A DNA stretch of 23,940 nucleotides from an uncultured Muribaculaceae bacterium (GCA_934667475.1 CAKUMB010000020.1:1-23940), one strand, 5' to 3'. Counted from the stretch's first letter, positions 6,405 to 14,370 are shown. Notes: a model not told the origin generated them from the letters alone. Translations and numbers: made by a program.

Positions 6405-7820
6405 CTACACGCCCTTGCCAGTGACCACTGTGCGCACCGTGTAGGCCAGTATCTTGAGGTCGTTGAGCAGCGACATGTTTTCGAGATACAGCAAGTCGTA
6501 GTCTACGCGCCGCAGCATGTCGTCGAGCGAGGAGGCGTAGCCAAACTTCACCATGCCCATCGATGTGATGCCGGGCCTGATTTGGTGAATGAGCGAATAG
6601 GCCGGCTCGCGCTCCAGAATCTGGTTGACGTAGTATTGCCGCTCGGGACGCGGGCCCACGAGCGACATGTCGCCGCGCAGCACATTCCAGAACTGCGGCA
6701 GCTCGTCGATGCGGTATTTGCGCAGCACGCGGCCCACGCGCGTCACGCGGCCGTCGTTTTCGCTCGACAGCTGCGGACGGCCGACACTCTCGGCATTCTG
6801 CACCATGGTGCGGAACTTGTAGATGCGGAATGGGCGGTTGTGCAGCCCCACGCGCTCCTGACTGTAGAACGCGCTGCCAGGCGAGTCGAGCTTCACGGCC
6901 ACGGCCACGGCCGCATATAGCGGCGACAGCAGCAGCAGCATGACGGCCGACACGGCCACGTCGGCGCAGCGCTTCACATTTTTGGCGCACTCGCCCATGC
7001 CACTGCCCGAGATGTCGATAAGCGGATCGCCACACAAGTCGCTGAGGCGGGCGCGCGAGCGCAGCACGCTGTAGCGGTCGGGGGTGATTTTTATGGGCAG
7101 GTTGAGGGCAAAGAGGCTGTTGATCACCTTCAGCTCGGTTGAGGGGTTGTGGGCCGACGGCGCCACTATAAGCTCCTTGATGCCCAGCTGCCGGCACACT
7201 TGCGGCAGTTCGGAAAGCTCATACACAGGCTTGCCAGGAGCACTGACCGCTCGCTCGCCCGGTATGTTCACAAAGCCTTTCACGTCGTAGCCAAGCGAGT
7301 GGCGCATTTGCTCCATGCGCCTCACGTGGGCCACCGCCTCGCGGCCGCTGCCCACCACCAGCGTGGCAAACGCCCACCGGCGGCCCTTGATGCGCCGCGA
7401 GGCCTGGTTGGTGATGGCGGCGCGCACGGCATAGACCATAAAAAACAGCAGCGCCAGCAGCACGGCTATCGTCTCGTAGTTCGACTTGCGGTCGAGCACC
7501 ATGTCGTTGATGAGCGCCACAAAGAATATCATCAGTCCGCTCACCACCGACGTGGCCATGGTGAGCAGCAGCTCTTGCAGGCGCGACTTGCGGAACACCT
7601 CGTTGTAGTAGCCCGACAGGCAGTAGATGCCCATCATGGCCAGCGGAAACACCACCTGGCCAGTGAGCGTCATGGGCGATGCCAGAAACTGGCCCAGCGA
7701 CGACTGCCCCACCACGGCACCGCTGCTGTAGCGCAGGCAGTTGTAGCACAGCACGGCCAGGCTCGACGTGATGTAGTCGCCAGCCACATATTTCAGCCGT
7801 TGTAGTCGCTCGCTTATCAA
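6405..7820 (-). CDS. Undecaprenyl-phosphate sugar phosphotransferase (exopolysaccharide/O-antigen initiating enzyme)
   Basis: The protein belongs to the polyisoprenyl-phosphate hexose-1-phosphate transferase family (WcaJ/WbaP type), which starts surface polysaccharide synthesis by moving a sugar phosphate from a UDP-sugar to undecaprenyl phosphate. Four hydrophobic segments lie within residues 15-138, a nucleotide-fold domain with LVVGSGRE follows at about 150-245, and a membrane helix lies at 286-312. The catalytic domain shows KFRTM (335-339), the D372-E373 pair in IDELPQFWNVLRGD, and LVGPRPER (387-394). The start is probably TTG at 7820, because the frame upstream contains no ATG before a stop and tsaC ends only 7 bases earlier. 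The sugar specificity cannot be read from sequence. No other glycan genes are nearby. Confidence 0.92.
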   Translation of the reverse strand: MISERLQRLKYVAGDYITSSLAVLCYNCLRYSSGAVVGQSSLGQFLASPMTLTGQVVFPLAMMGIYCLSGYYNEVFRKSRLQELLLTMATSVVSGLMIFFVALINDMVLDRKSNYETIAVLLALLFFMVYAVRAAITNQASRRIKGRRWAFATLVVGSGREAVAHVRRMEQMRHSLGYDVKGFVNIPGERAVSAPGKPVYELSELPQVCRQLGIKELIVAPSAHNPSTELKVINSLFALNLPIKITPDRYSVLRSRARLSDLCGDPLIDISGSGMGECAKNVKRCADVAVSAVMLLLLSPLYAAVAVAVKLDSPGSAFYSQERVGLHNRPFRIYKFRTMVQNAESVGRPQLSSENDGRVTRVGRVLRKYRIDELPQFWNVLRGDMSLVGPRPERQYYVNQILEREPAYSLIHQIRPGITSMGMVKFGYASSLDDMLRRVDYDLLYLENMSLLNDLKILAYTVRTVVTGKGV

Positions 7821-7827
7821 GGGATGG

Positions 7828-8397
7828 TTATCGCAATATTTTAAATGTGCCGTCGCTTCGCAGCATTATTATGTTGGAGGCGTCGTGCTCGCTCTCGTCG
7901 TCTTGCCGGTAGCGCACCACATAGTCCACACCATCTTTAATGGCGGGGGTGATTTCGGCAAAGTTGTGGGCAGTGGGCTCACCGCTGACGTTGGCCGAAG
8001 TCGACACTATGGGCCGCCCGAAGCGGGCGCACAGCCGCTGCGAGAACTCCTCGCGCGGCACGCGTATGCCCACGCTGTCGGCCTCGCCCATCAGGTTGTG
8101 GGCAATGTTGAACGCGCCCTCGTAGATGATGGTGAGCGGCTTCACGGCCACGTCGAGCAGGCTGTAGGCCATTTCGGGCACATCCACCACATAGTGGTCG
8201 AGGTGGTCTACGCTGTCGAGCAGCACAATCAGCGCCTTGTTGTCGGCGCGGCGCTTGAGGTCGTAGACGCGCTTCACCGCATCGGCATTGGTGGCGTCGC
8301 AGCCAATGCCCCAAATGGTGTCGGTGGGGTAAAGGATGAGGCCGCCCTTTTTCAGCACCTCGACGCACTCCTTTATGTCTTCGTCAAACTTTTCCAT
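7828..8397 (-). CDS. tsaC: Threonylcarbamoyl-AMP synthase (TsaC/Sua5/YrdC family)
   Basis: This cytoplasmic enzyme makes threonylcarbamoyl-AMP from threonine, bicarbonate and ATP, the first step of t6A37 modification of ANN-decoding tRNAs. Family motifs are YPTDTIWGIGCDA (23-35), the basic patch KRRADNKALIVLL (48-60), RVPR (112-115) and STSANVSGEP (132-141). At 189 aa it is the short form without a C-terminal Sua5 domain. It is first in its operon, 7 bases ahead of the sugar transferase. A promoter-like -7 element, complement of CAAAGGTA, lies at 8436-8443. Confidence 0.95.
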   Translation of the reverse strand: MEKFDEDIKECVEVLKKGGLILYPTDTIWGIGCDATNADAVKRVYDLKRRADNKALIVLLDSVDHLDHYVVDVPEMAYSLLDVAVKPLTIIYEGAFNIAHNLMGEADSVGIRVPREEFSQRLCARFGRPIVSTSANVSGEPTAHNFAEITPAIKDGVDYVVRYRQDDESEHDASNIIMLRSDGTFKILR

Positions 8398-8435
8398 GAT
8401 TTGCCTGAGTCAATTAAATATAGTATGTGATTATA

Positions 8436-8443
8436 CAAAGGTA
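8436..8443 (-). promoter_or_regulatory. -7 promoter element for the tsaC operon
   Basis: The minus strand reads TACCTTTG, a perfect TAnnTTTG -7 box about 40 bases before the tsaC start. No clear TTTG is present at the -33 position, so the promoter may be weak or rely on other contacts. Confidence 0.5.
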
Positions 8444-8563
8444 GCACAAGTTGCGGGAATTAAAAAGAGAAAAGCCACGATTTTGCCACGCGCACGCCGT
8501 GAGATTTGGCTGGCGGATGGCGATTTTATGCGACTGCCGGGGTGGAGTTAGGCGCAAAATTAA

Positions 8564-8571
8564 TAACTTTG
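8564..8571 (+). promoter_or_regulatory. -7 promoter element for the FMN-binding protein gene
   Basis: TAACTTTG matches TAnnTTTG. It lies about 75 bases before the preferred start codon, and transcription would begin near 8578. No convincing -33 TTTG is seen 19-20 bases upstream. Confidence 0.45.
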
Positions 8572-8587
8572 CAGCAGTATTAACTAT

Positions 8588-8623
8588 GGGCTGGGGCCGC
8601 TGGGCCGCGCCCCACCCCAGCCC
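8588..8623 (+). promoter_or_regulatory. GC-rich leader hairpin ahead of the FMN-binding protein gene
   Basis: GGGCTGGGG (8588-8596) is perfectly complementary to CCCCAGCCC (8615-8623), with an 18-base, very GC-rich loop. It falls near the predicted 5' end of the transcript and ends 22 bases before the ATG at 8646. No T run follows, so it is not a classical terminator. A role in mRNA stability or translation control is possible but unproven. Confidence 0.4.
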
Positions 8624-8645
8624 GCAACCGACTTGGATTTTATTT

Positions 8646-9047
8646 ATGAGACTCACTAAGATGATTTTGGCCGCCCTGCTGATTGTGGCGGCATCGGCCC
8701 CGGCAATGGCTGCCGGCAAGAAGAAGGCGCCCCGCAAGGCGGCTGCCGCCACGCGCGTGATCTACACTGGCGACCTGGCCAAAAAAGTGTATGGCTACAA
8801 CGGCACCACTCCGCTCAACATCACCGTGAAGGGCGGACGCATCTCCTCGATAGAGGCACTGCCCAACCAGGAGTCGCCGCAATACTTCAAGAAGGCCACC
8901 GCCCACGTGTTTCCGCAATTCATAGGCAAGACGCTGGCCCAGGCCGCCACGCTGAAGGCCGATGTGGCAACCGGCGCCACCTACTCGTCGAAGGCACTGA
9001 TACGCAACATTCAGCTCGGTGCCAAGAGTGCAGCCAAGAAGAAATGA
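8646..9047 (+). CDS. Small exported FMN-binding domain protein, predicted covalent flavoprotein (133 aa)
   Basis: The chosen start (ATG 8646) gives a proper signal peptide, MRLTKMILAALLIVAASAPAMA, followed by a Lys/Ala-rich linker (24-37). The frame is open further upstream to 8451 and has an ATG at 8586, but those starts would bury the signal peptide. Residues about 48-125 match the FMN_bind fold of NqrC and RnfG: LNITVKGGRISSIEAL, then the flavinylation motif TGAT (109-112). In known members FMN is attached to the last Thr (here T112) through a phosphoester bond by ApbE. The protein should therefore be a single-domain periplasmic or surface electron carrier. No ApbE or membrane partner lies in the window. 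A lipoprotein gene follows after 40 bases and is probably co-transcribed. Confidence 0.85.
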   Translation: MRLTKMILAALLIVAASAPAMAAGKKKAPRKAAAATRVIYTGDLAKKVYGYNGTTPLNITVKGGRISSIEALPNQESPQYFKKATAHVFPQFIGKTLAQAATLKADVATGATYSSKALIRNIQLGAKSAAKKK

Positions 9048-9087
9048 ACCGTATGTTTTTTTTTAGACTAAAAGAGTTTTTATTGCG

Positions 9088-9759
9088 ATGAACAAACTGT
9101 CAACTATTGCAGCCTCGCTGCTGGCGGCCGCCATGATGGCCGCATGCGGCGACGGCTCAACCACCTACAGCGACATGGTGATTAGCGCCGGCGACACGCT
9201 GGCCATTAGCGGCGCCTCGAAGCACAGCAACTGGCGCACGAGCAACCGCCACGTGGCCACGGTGACCAGCGGGCTGGCTATTGCCGCAAGGCGCGAGGGA
9301 TTTGTGAAGGTGAGCAACGAAGACGGCGACGCATTTGCCGTGACTGTGATGCCGGTGCATGGCGCAGGCTACGTGGAGCCTTATCTGAACTTTGGCAAGG
9401 CAAGCGTGAGCGATGTGAAGCGCGCCTACAGCGAGGAGAACAGCGACTGCCACCTGAAGAGTGAAGACCCCAACGGGAAGTATGTGGTGTTTAGCAGCAC
9501 TCTGAAGTATGTGAGCCAAATCACCGCTGAATTTTTCGGAGGCAAGCTCGATGTGCTCAAAATCAGCGTCAAGAATGCGCAGTCGCCCGTGTTCAGGCAG
9601 TATATCAACGAGCGCTATGTGAAGGTGAAGACCGAGGGCCACAACGACATCTACCTCACCACCGACGGCCAGTGCACAGTGTCGGTGCCCACAGGCAGCA
9701 ACGAGGTGAACGTGGTGTATAAGAAAAACGACGGAGGCCTGCAGCTGCCCGAGGAGTAG
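9088..9759 (+). CDS. Lipoprotein with BIG2-like Ig domain, function unknown (223 aa)
   Basis: The N-terminus MNKLSTIAASLLAAAMMAAC has a lipobox-like end (MAAC, lipidated Cys20) followed by GDGSTT, so it is a predicted lipoprotein. Residues about 28-90 resemble a bacterial Ig-like (BIG2) domain: NWRTSN..VATVTSG, then a G-F-V-K-V-S strand and AVTV. The rest (about 95-215), with VSQITAEFF and ISVKNAQSPVFRQYINERYVKV, is not recognised. It lies 40 bases after the FMN-binding gene on the same strand, so the two may work together on the cell surface; this is inference from position only. Confidence 0.75.
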   Translation: MNKLSTIAASLLAAAMMAACGDGSTTYSDMVISAGDTLAISGASKHSNWRTSNRHVATVTSGLAIAARREGFVKVSNEDGDAFAVTVMPVHGAGYVEPYLNFGKASVSDVKRAYSEENSDCHLKSEDPNGKYVVFSSTLKYVSQITAEFFGGKLDVLKISVKNAQSPVFRQYINERYVKVKTEGHNDIYLTTDGQCTVSVPTGSNEVNVVYKKNDGGLQLPEE

Positions 9760-9784
9760 CCAGTCCCCAAAAAACAGAAACAAC

Positions 9785-9823
9785 GCGCGCCCACGCCTGC
9801 CAAGAGTGCAAGCGTGGGCGCGC
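9785..9823 (+). terminator. Strong 12-bp hairpin after the lipoprotein gene
   Basis: GCGCGCCCACGC (9785-9796) pairs perfectly with GCGTGGGCGCGC (9812-9823) around a 15-base loop. It starts 26 bases after the lipoprotein stop. The following TGATGTGTTG is only modestly T-rich, so termination efficiency is uncertain. It separates the lipoprotein gene from the helicase gene. Confidence 0.6.
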
Positions 9824-9866
9824 TGATGTGTTGGGCCCTGCCCAGGTTTTCAAACACCCTGCTGCA

Positions 9867-9896
9867 TTTGCCCCTGGAAAACTTTGCTTATATTCG
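9867..9896 (+). promoter_or_regulatory. Possible promoter for the helicase gene
   Basis: TTTG (9867-9870), an 18-base spacer, then TATATTCG (9889-9896), which has one mismatch to TAnnTTTG. The leader would be about 105 bases and very AT-rich. This is the best candidate I found between the hairpin and the start codon, but it is weak. Confidence 0.3.
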
Positions 9897-10009
9897 GTGA
9901 AATCTTGTGTATTTCAATTTTTTTTGTGATTATTGCAAAACGAAAACCACATTGTGGAAAGGAAAGTGTGTTTAGATATTTCGATTAACCAGTCACAAAA
10001 ATAAAACAG

Positions 10010-12589
10010 ATGATTGTTTTGCTTCTAACAGCATTGTGCGTGATTGCCGCCGCTTTTGCCGCAACACTAATTGCGATTAGGGCACGGCTTGTTGCTGCGT
10101 CAAAAAGATTTGTGGAAAGCCTGGCGTTTCATGGAAGGAATGACGACGGGCAGCATGATTCATACAATTTAACCAGCGAATTGGAGAAATGCTACCAAGG
10201 GGCCTTTATAACTGCGGCTCAAAAGAATGAGTTCAAGGAACGCTATAAGCAAGATTTCGATAAGGCATGCGCATTGTGCAGCAGGCTCGAAAAGTTCAGA
10301 ATCACCATTCCCGAGCCACTGACACGATTCATTAACGATTGTCTGTCAATCGACGATGCGGTAAGGCGGCATAACGGCCTATTTGTGGCTGTGGCACTGG
10401 AGCGCAACAAAAAATTCTTTGATTGCTGCCTGGACTATCCTTTAGACATGCAGCAAAGGCGCACCATAGTCACAGAAGAAGACAACTGCTTGGTGGTGAG
10501 CAGCGCCGGCAGCGGTAAAACGTCATCGATAGTTGGAAAGGTGAAGTATCTTACGCAAATAAAGGGCATTAACCCGTCAAGGATATTGCTTATAAGCTAT
10601 ACGCACAAGGCCGCATGCGAGTTGACGAGCAGAATGGCATCGGTGGGCATAAAGGGGTATACTTTCCACAAGTTGGCGCTCGACATCATTGCAAGGCACA
10701 CTGGAATAAAGCCCAGCATATGCGACAACAGTGATGCTCTGTTTGTCAGCATCTACCATGAGCTACTGAAAGAGAAGTGGTTTAAAGAGGCCATAGTTGA
10801 GTATTTCATCGACTCGCAAATGTATGAGACCGAGGAGGAGCGCAGCAAGCGTGAAAAGTTGCAGCTGTTTTCCGAGAGCAAAAGCATGCGGCTAAAGGCT
10901 TTGCTGCCCGACATGGACGGACGTGCAGTGTATGTGCGGAGCGAACAGGAGCGGAAACTGTGCTTCATGCTGTCGTCGCTCGGTGTGAAATTCCGATACG
11001 AAGAGCCCTATGAATATAATTTGGCCGATGAGTCTCACGCACAGTACCACCCCGATTTTTCAATATATTTTGAAAAGGCGGGGAAAACACGGAGGGTGTA
11101 TTTGGAGCATTTTGGAGTGGATGAGCACGGCAATGTGCCGGCTTGGTTTGCCCACGACAAGGGAATGACTTATGAGGAGGCAAATCAAAAATACAATGAT
11201 GGCATCACGTGGAAAAAAGAGATTCATGAGAAATTCGGCACAAAACTCATAGCGACGTCTTGCACCGACTTTCACTACGGCGATGTGAAAAACCGGCTGA
11301 AATCACAATTGGCCGAGGCAGGCGTGCCAATATGCGAAAAAAACGAAGACGAGCTGTATGACCTGGTGCTGAACTCTGGCAGCAATCAGGAGAAGTCATT
11401 CATCAGGCTGATAGCCACATTTGCCGCATTGCTGAAGTCGAGCTGCAAAACAATCGAGAATGTCATAATGCAGGCCGAAAAGGCACACGACGACAACAGC
11501 GCATTTTTCATAAAACACATTTTCAAGCCTGCATTTGACCGCTATAAATGGGAGTTGCACAATAAAAATCAGATTGATTTCACCGATGCCATTATCCAAG
11601 CCACAAAGGTGTGCCAAACATCGAGCCCCGTTGATTTTGACTACATAATAGTTGATGAGTTTCAAGACATATCAGTTGACCGATACATTTTTTTAAAGGC
11701 CCTGCGTGCAAGCGGCGCTTATCCTGCAAAGCTCTACTGCGTAGGCGACGACTGGCAGTCGATATATCGCTTTTCGGGCAGCGATGTGTCACTGTTCAAC
11801 CGGTTTCCGGAATATTTCGGCGAAACGGAGATTGACAAAATTGAAACCACATACAGATTTGGAAATCCGCTGGTGTCGGTGTCGTCGGGTTTTATTCAGC
11901 GCAACGGCGCACAAATCAAAAAGAATGTGCGTCCATTTAGTGCCGACAGAAAAACAGACCTTGAACTAATCTCGTACGCCAAGAGCAACTACATCAGCAA
12001 GATTGCTCAAGTGGTTTCGGCAATACCCGCCAACAATTCCATCTTTCTGCTCGGCCGATACACATTTGACGACTACTATCTGTCACGGTCGTTCCAAATG
12101 GTTAAAGAGGGCGGGAAATGCAGTTATGTCATCAACGGCCGCAAAATAGAATTTCTCACGGTGCATAAGTCGAAAGGGCTTGAGGCCGACTACGTGATAC
12201 TTTTGCAGTGCAACAAGGGCGTGTATGGCTTTCCAACAGCCATAAGCGACAATCCGGCACTTAACTATGTGCTGACACAAGGAGACAAATTCCCGCATGC
12301 AGAGGAGCGCCGACTGTTTTATGTGGCCACAACCAGGGCAAAACTGAAAACATTCGTCTTTTATGACGAGCGCTACCCATCGGTGTTTGTCAACGAATTG
12401 CTGCATCCCGAGTCGACCGATTATGCATATGGGTCAAAGCCAAAGAATGCCAACAAGAAATGGACAAGACGCGAAGAGGCTTATATGCTGAAACTTTATG
12501 CCGAAGGGGTGAGCGTGACAAAGATAGCCGAAAAAATGGGCCGTAGCCGCACCTCGATAGTAATGCGACTGCAAAAGTTCAAGGCCTGA
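10010..12589 (+). CDS. Helicase IV-like SF1 DNA helicase with inserted PD-(D/E)XK-like domain, N-terminal membrane helix and C-terminal HTH (859 aa)
   Basis: SF1 (UvrD/Rep) helicase motifs are complete: Walker A AGSGKT (166-171), Walker B IIVDEFQD (546-553), GDDWQSIYRFSG (579-590), TTYRFG (613-618), TVHKSKGLE (717-725) and RRLFYVATTRAK (767-778). The stretches around motifs II-IV closely resemble E. coli helicase IV (HelD). Between motifs Ia and II, residues about 310-420 contain YHPDF (346-350) and VYLEHFG (363-369), a pattern like the PD-(D/E)XK nuclease fold, but with no Lys two residues after the Glu. Residues 2-23 form a predicted membrane helix. Residues 818-857 (WTRREE ... KIAEKMGRSRTSIVMRL) look like a helix-turn-helix. 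Sampled 60-base rows are 43-50% GC, below the adjacent operons. It has no same-strand partner. A role in DNA repair or defence is inferred. Confidence 0.88.
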   Translation: MIVLLLTALCVIAAAFAATLIAIRARLVAASKRFVESLAFHGRNDDGQHDSYNLTSELEKCYQGAFITAAQKNEFKERYKQDFDKACALCSRLEKFRITIPEPLTRFINDCLSIDDAVRRHNGLFVAVALERNKKFFDCCLDYPLDMQQRRTIVTEEDNCLVVSSAGSGKTSSIVGKVKYLTQIKGINPSRILLISYTHKAACELTSRMASVGIKGYTFHKLALDIIARHTGIKPSICDNSDALFVSIYHELLKEKWFKEAIVEYFIDSQMYETEEERSKREKLQLFSESKSMRLKALLPDMDGRAVYVRSEQERKLCFMLSSLGVKFRYEEPYEYNLADESHAQYHPDFSIYFEKAGKTRRVYLEHFGVDEHGNVPAWFAHDKGMTYEEANQKYNDGITWKKEIHEKFGTKLIATSCTDFHYGDVKNRLKSQLAEAGVPICEKNEDELYDLVLNSGSNQEKSFIRLIATFAALLKSSCKTIENVIMQAEKAHDDNSAFFIKHIFKPAFDRYKWELHNKNQIDFTDAIIQATKVCQTSSPVDFDYIIVDEFQDISVDRYIFLKALRASGAYPAKLYCVGDDWQSIYRFSGSDVSLFNRFPEYFGETEIDKIETTYRFGNPLVSVSSGFIQRNGAQIKKNVRPFSADRKTDLELISYAKSNYISKIAQVVSAIPANNSIFLLGRYTFDDYYLSRSFQMVKEGGKCSYVINGRKIEFLTVHKSKGLEADYVILLQCNKGVYGFPTAISDNPALNYVLTQGDKFPHAEERRLFYVATTRAKLKTFVFYDERYPSVFVNELLHPESTDYAYGSKPKNANKKWTRREEAYMLKLYAEGVSVTKIAEKMGRSRTSIVMRLQKFKA

Positions 12590-12756
12590 ATTCCGGTTGC
12601 AGAATGAGCGCGACACTGGGGTGGACTGAAACTTGCCTTCGGCACGCTCCAGTTAAGGCTGAATTTACCCTCGACAACTCGCTTTGCTCGAGAAAGTCGA
12701 GGGCCATTGAATGTGTGCTCCTTCGCCCCCACACGCAATGTGAGGGGGGGGCAAGA
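12590..12756. other. Convergent intergenic region with palindromic patches
   Basis: This lies between the ends of the helicase gene (+) and trxB (-). CCCTCGAC (12668-12675) and GTCGAGGG (12696-12703) form an 8-bp stem. A second imperfect stem pairs the C-rich tract before 12740 with the following G-run. Neither is followed by a T run. I see no gene. The GC-rich palindromes and the TTGCCTTCGGCA-type segment look like a dispersed repeat remnant. Confidence 0.35.
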
Positions 12757-13692
12757 CTAGTGGGCGAGGAATTTTTCGGCGTCGAGGGCGGCACGGCAGC
12801 CGGTGCCTGCGGCGGCCACGGCCTGGCGGTAGCGCGGGTCGGCCACGTCGCCGGCGGCAAACACGCCAGGCACGCTGGTGGCTGTGGTGCCGTCGGGCTG
12901 TGTGAGTATGTAGCCCTGCTCGTCGAGCTTGAGCTGGCCGCCGAGGAAGTCGGTGTTGGGGCGGTGGCCTATGGCCAGGAAGAAGCCGTCGATGGCAATG
13001 TCGAACTCTTGGGCCTCGGGGGTGCCTTTGTGGCGCACAAGATGGGCACCCTGCACTCCGCCGTCGCCAAATAGGCCGAGTGTGTTGGTGTTGTAGAGAA
13101 TTTCGATGTTGTCTTTTTCATTGACACGCTGCTGCATAGCGGCTGAGGCGCGCAAATGGTCCTTGCGCACTATCATATACACCTTTTTGGCAAGGTTGCT
13201 AAGGTAGTGGGCCTCCTCGCATGCGGTGTCGCCGCCGCCCACCACGGCCACCACTTTTTTGCGGTAGAAGAATCCGTCGCAAGTGGCGCACGCGCTCACG
13301 CCCTGCCCCGCATATTTCTTTTCGTCGGGCAGGCCAAGGTATTTGGCCGAGGCGCCTGTGGCCACGATCACGGTGTCGGCCTCAACGGTGTCGCCACTGT
13401 CGAGGGTGGCCACAAATGGGCGCTGGGCAAGGCTGATGGCGGTGACCACACCATTGCGCAAGTCGGCGCCCACGTTCACGGCCTGGCGCCGCATGTTGTC
13501 CATCAGCTGGAAGCCGTCGATGCCGTCGGGGAAACCGGGGAAATTCTCGATGGTGGTGGTCTGGGTCAGCTGCCCGCCGGGCTGCTGGCCTTCAAAGAGC
13601 ACGCTGCTGACGCCTGCTCGCGAGAGATAGATGGCCGCCGTGTAGCCTGCGGGGCCCGAACCTATGATGAGTGTCTTTACTTTTGTTGTCAT
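12757..13692 (-). CDS. trxB: Thioredoxin-disulfide reductase
   Basis: This FAD flavoenzyme transfers electrons from NADPH to thioredoxin in the cytoplasm. The FAD site GSGPAG is at 11-16, the redox-active CATC at 135-138, the NADPH site GGGDTA at 152-157, the HRPNT motif at 243-247, and the second FAD contact GVFAAGDV at 276-283 followed by RQAVAAAGTG. Its 311 aa is standard for the low-molecular-weight form. It is the last gene of ftsK-lolA-trxB, 39 bases after lolA, with no separate promoter seen. No thioredoxin gene lies in the window. Confidence 0.97.
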   Translation of the reverse strand: MTTKVKTLIIGSGPAGYTAAIYLSRAGVSSVLFEGQQPGGQLTQTTTIENFPGFPDGIDGFQLMDNMRRQAVNVGADLRNGVVTAISLAQRPFVATLDSGDTVEADTVIVATGASAKYLGLPDEKKYAGQGVSACATCDGFFYRKKVVAVVGGGDTACEEAHYLSNLAKKVYMIVRKDHLRASAAMQQRVNEKDNIEILYNTNTLGLFGDGGVQGAHLVRHKGTPEAQEFDIAIDGFFLAIGHRPNTDFLGGQLKLDEQGYILTQPDGTTATSVPGVFAAGDVADPRYRQAVAAAGTGCRAALDAEKFLAH

Positions 13693-13731
13693 GATTTGTG
13701 TTTGTGCTTGTTTGGGAATTGAGTGTGTGCG

Positions 13732-14346
13732 TCAGCGCAGGTCAACCACCTGAACCCCAGCGGGCACCAGTTTTTTGCTGAATGTGAATGTGCTGGCTGG
13801 ATAGCTGACGTGGGTTTTATAGTTGCTTATGGTCACCGTGGTAGCTGAGCCGTTGGTCATTTCGAAGCGCGCCTTCTTTATTTGGCACGAGCCGTTGGCA
13901 ATGTAGAGCAGAATCTGCCTGATGTTGCTCCTGCGCTTTTTGGGCATGAGCTTGATAGTGTAGGAGCCGGCCACCTGCGTGCGGGCCCTCCACATGTTGA
14001 AGTTGGTCTTGAACCCCTGTGCGGCGGCATAGGGATTCACCATCTGAAGGTCGGCGGCGGTGGGTGTGGTGACGTTGACCTCGCCCGTGGCCACTGAATA
14101 TGACCACTGGGTGCGGCCGTCGTACCAGCACTTCACGGGGCGTGAGAGCATGCGGAATTTTGAGCCGCTCATCACAATGGTGCCCGAATACGAGCCCTGC
14201 GGCGAGCTGACACTGTAGGTGGCGCTCACCGTGCCGCTGGCGCGGAGCGAAGCCACGGCCTTGTCGAGCATGGCGGCCGGGGTCTGCGCACTGGCACCGG
14301 CCACCGCCGACACCAGCATTATAAGTGCAAATAACATCTTTCTCAT
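13732..14346 (-). CDS. lolA: LolA-like outer-membrane lipoprotein carrier
   Basis: The protein has a signal peptide (MRKMLFALIMLVSAVAGASA, cleavage before Q21) and should be periplasmic, ferrying lipoproteins to the outer membrane. The mature part opens with a helix (AAMLDKAVASLRASGTVSATYSV), then SYSGTIVMSGSKFRMLS, WYDGRTQWSYSVATGEVNVTTPT and a basic central region. This is the LolA half-barrel pattern, including the substrate-region W of the DG..W motif. At 204 aa it fits the family. It lies 24 bases after ftsK and 39 bases before trxB, an order I recall in Bacteroidales. LolA homologues in this phylum are divergent, so exact function is slightly less certain than the fold. Confidence 0.82.
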   Translation of the reverse strand: MRKMLFALIMLVSAVAGASAQTPAAMLDKAVASLRASGTVSATYSVSSPQGSYSGTIVMSGSKFRMLSRPVKCWYDGRTQWSYSVATGEVNVTTPTAADLQMVNPYAAAQGFKTNFNMWRARTQVAGSYTIKLMPKKRRSNIRQILLYIANGSCQIKKARFEMTNGSATTVTISNYKTHVSYPASTFTFSKKLVPAGVQVVDLR

Positions 14347-14370
14347 AATACAACCATATTTGTGTGAAAA

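Noticed and set aside
4839..6920. A 693-codon open frame on the plus strand opposite clc and the sugar transferase
   Set aside because: Its translation is dominated by His, Gln, Ala and Arg, has no domain, and mirrors two strongly recognisable genes on the other strand. It is a by-product of GC-rich codon use.
8451..8645. Longer versions of the FMN-binding protein starting at 8451 or at the ATG at 8586
   Set aside because: They would place charged or Trp/Pro-rich residues before a perfect signal peptide, and they start before or inside the GC-rich leader hairpin.
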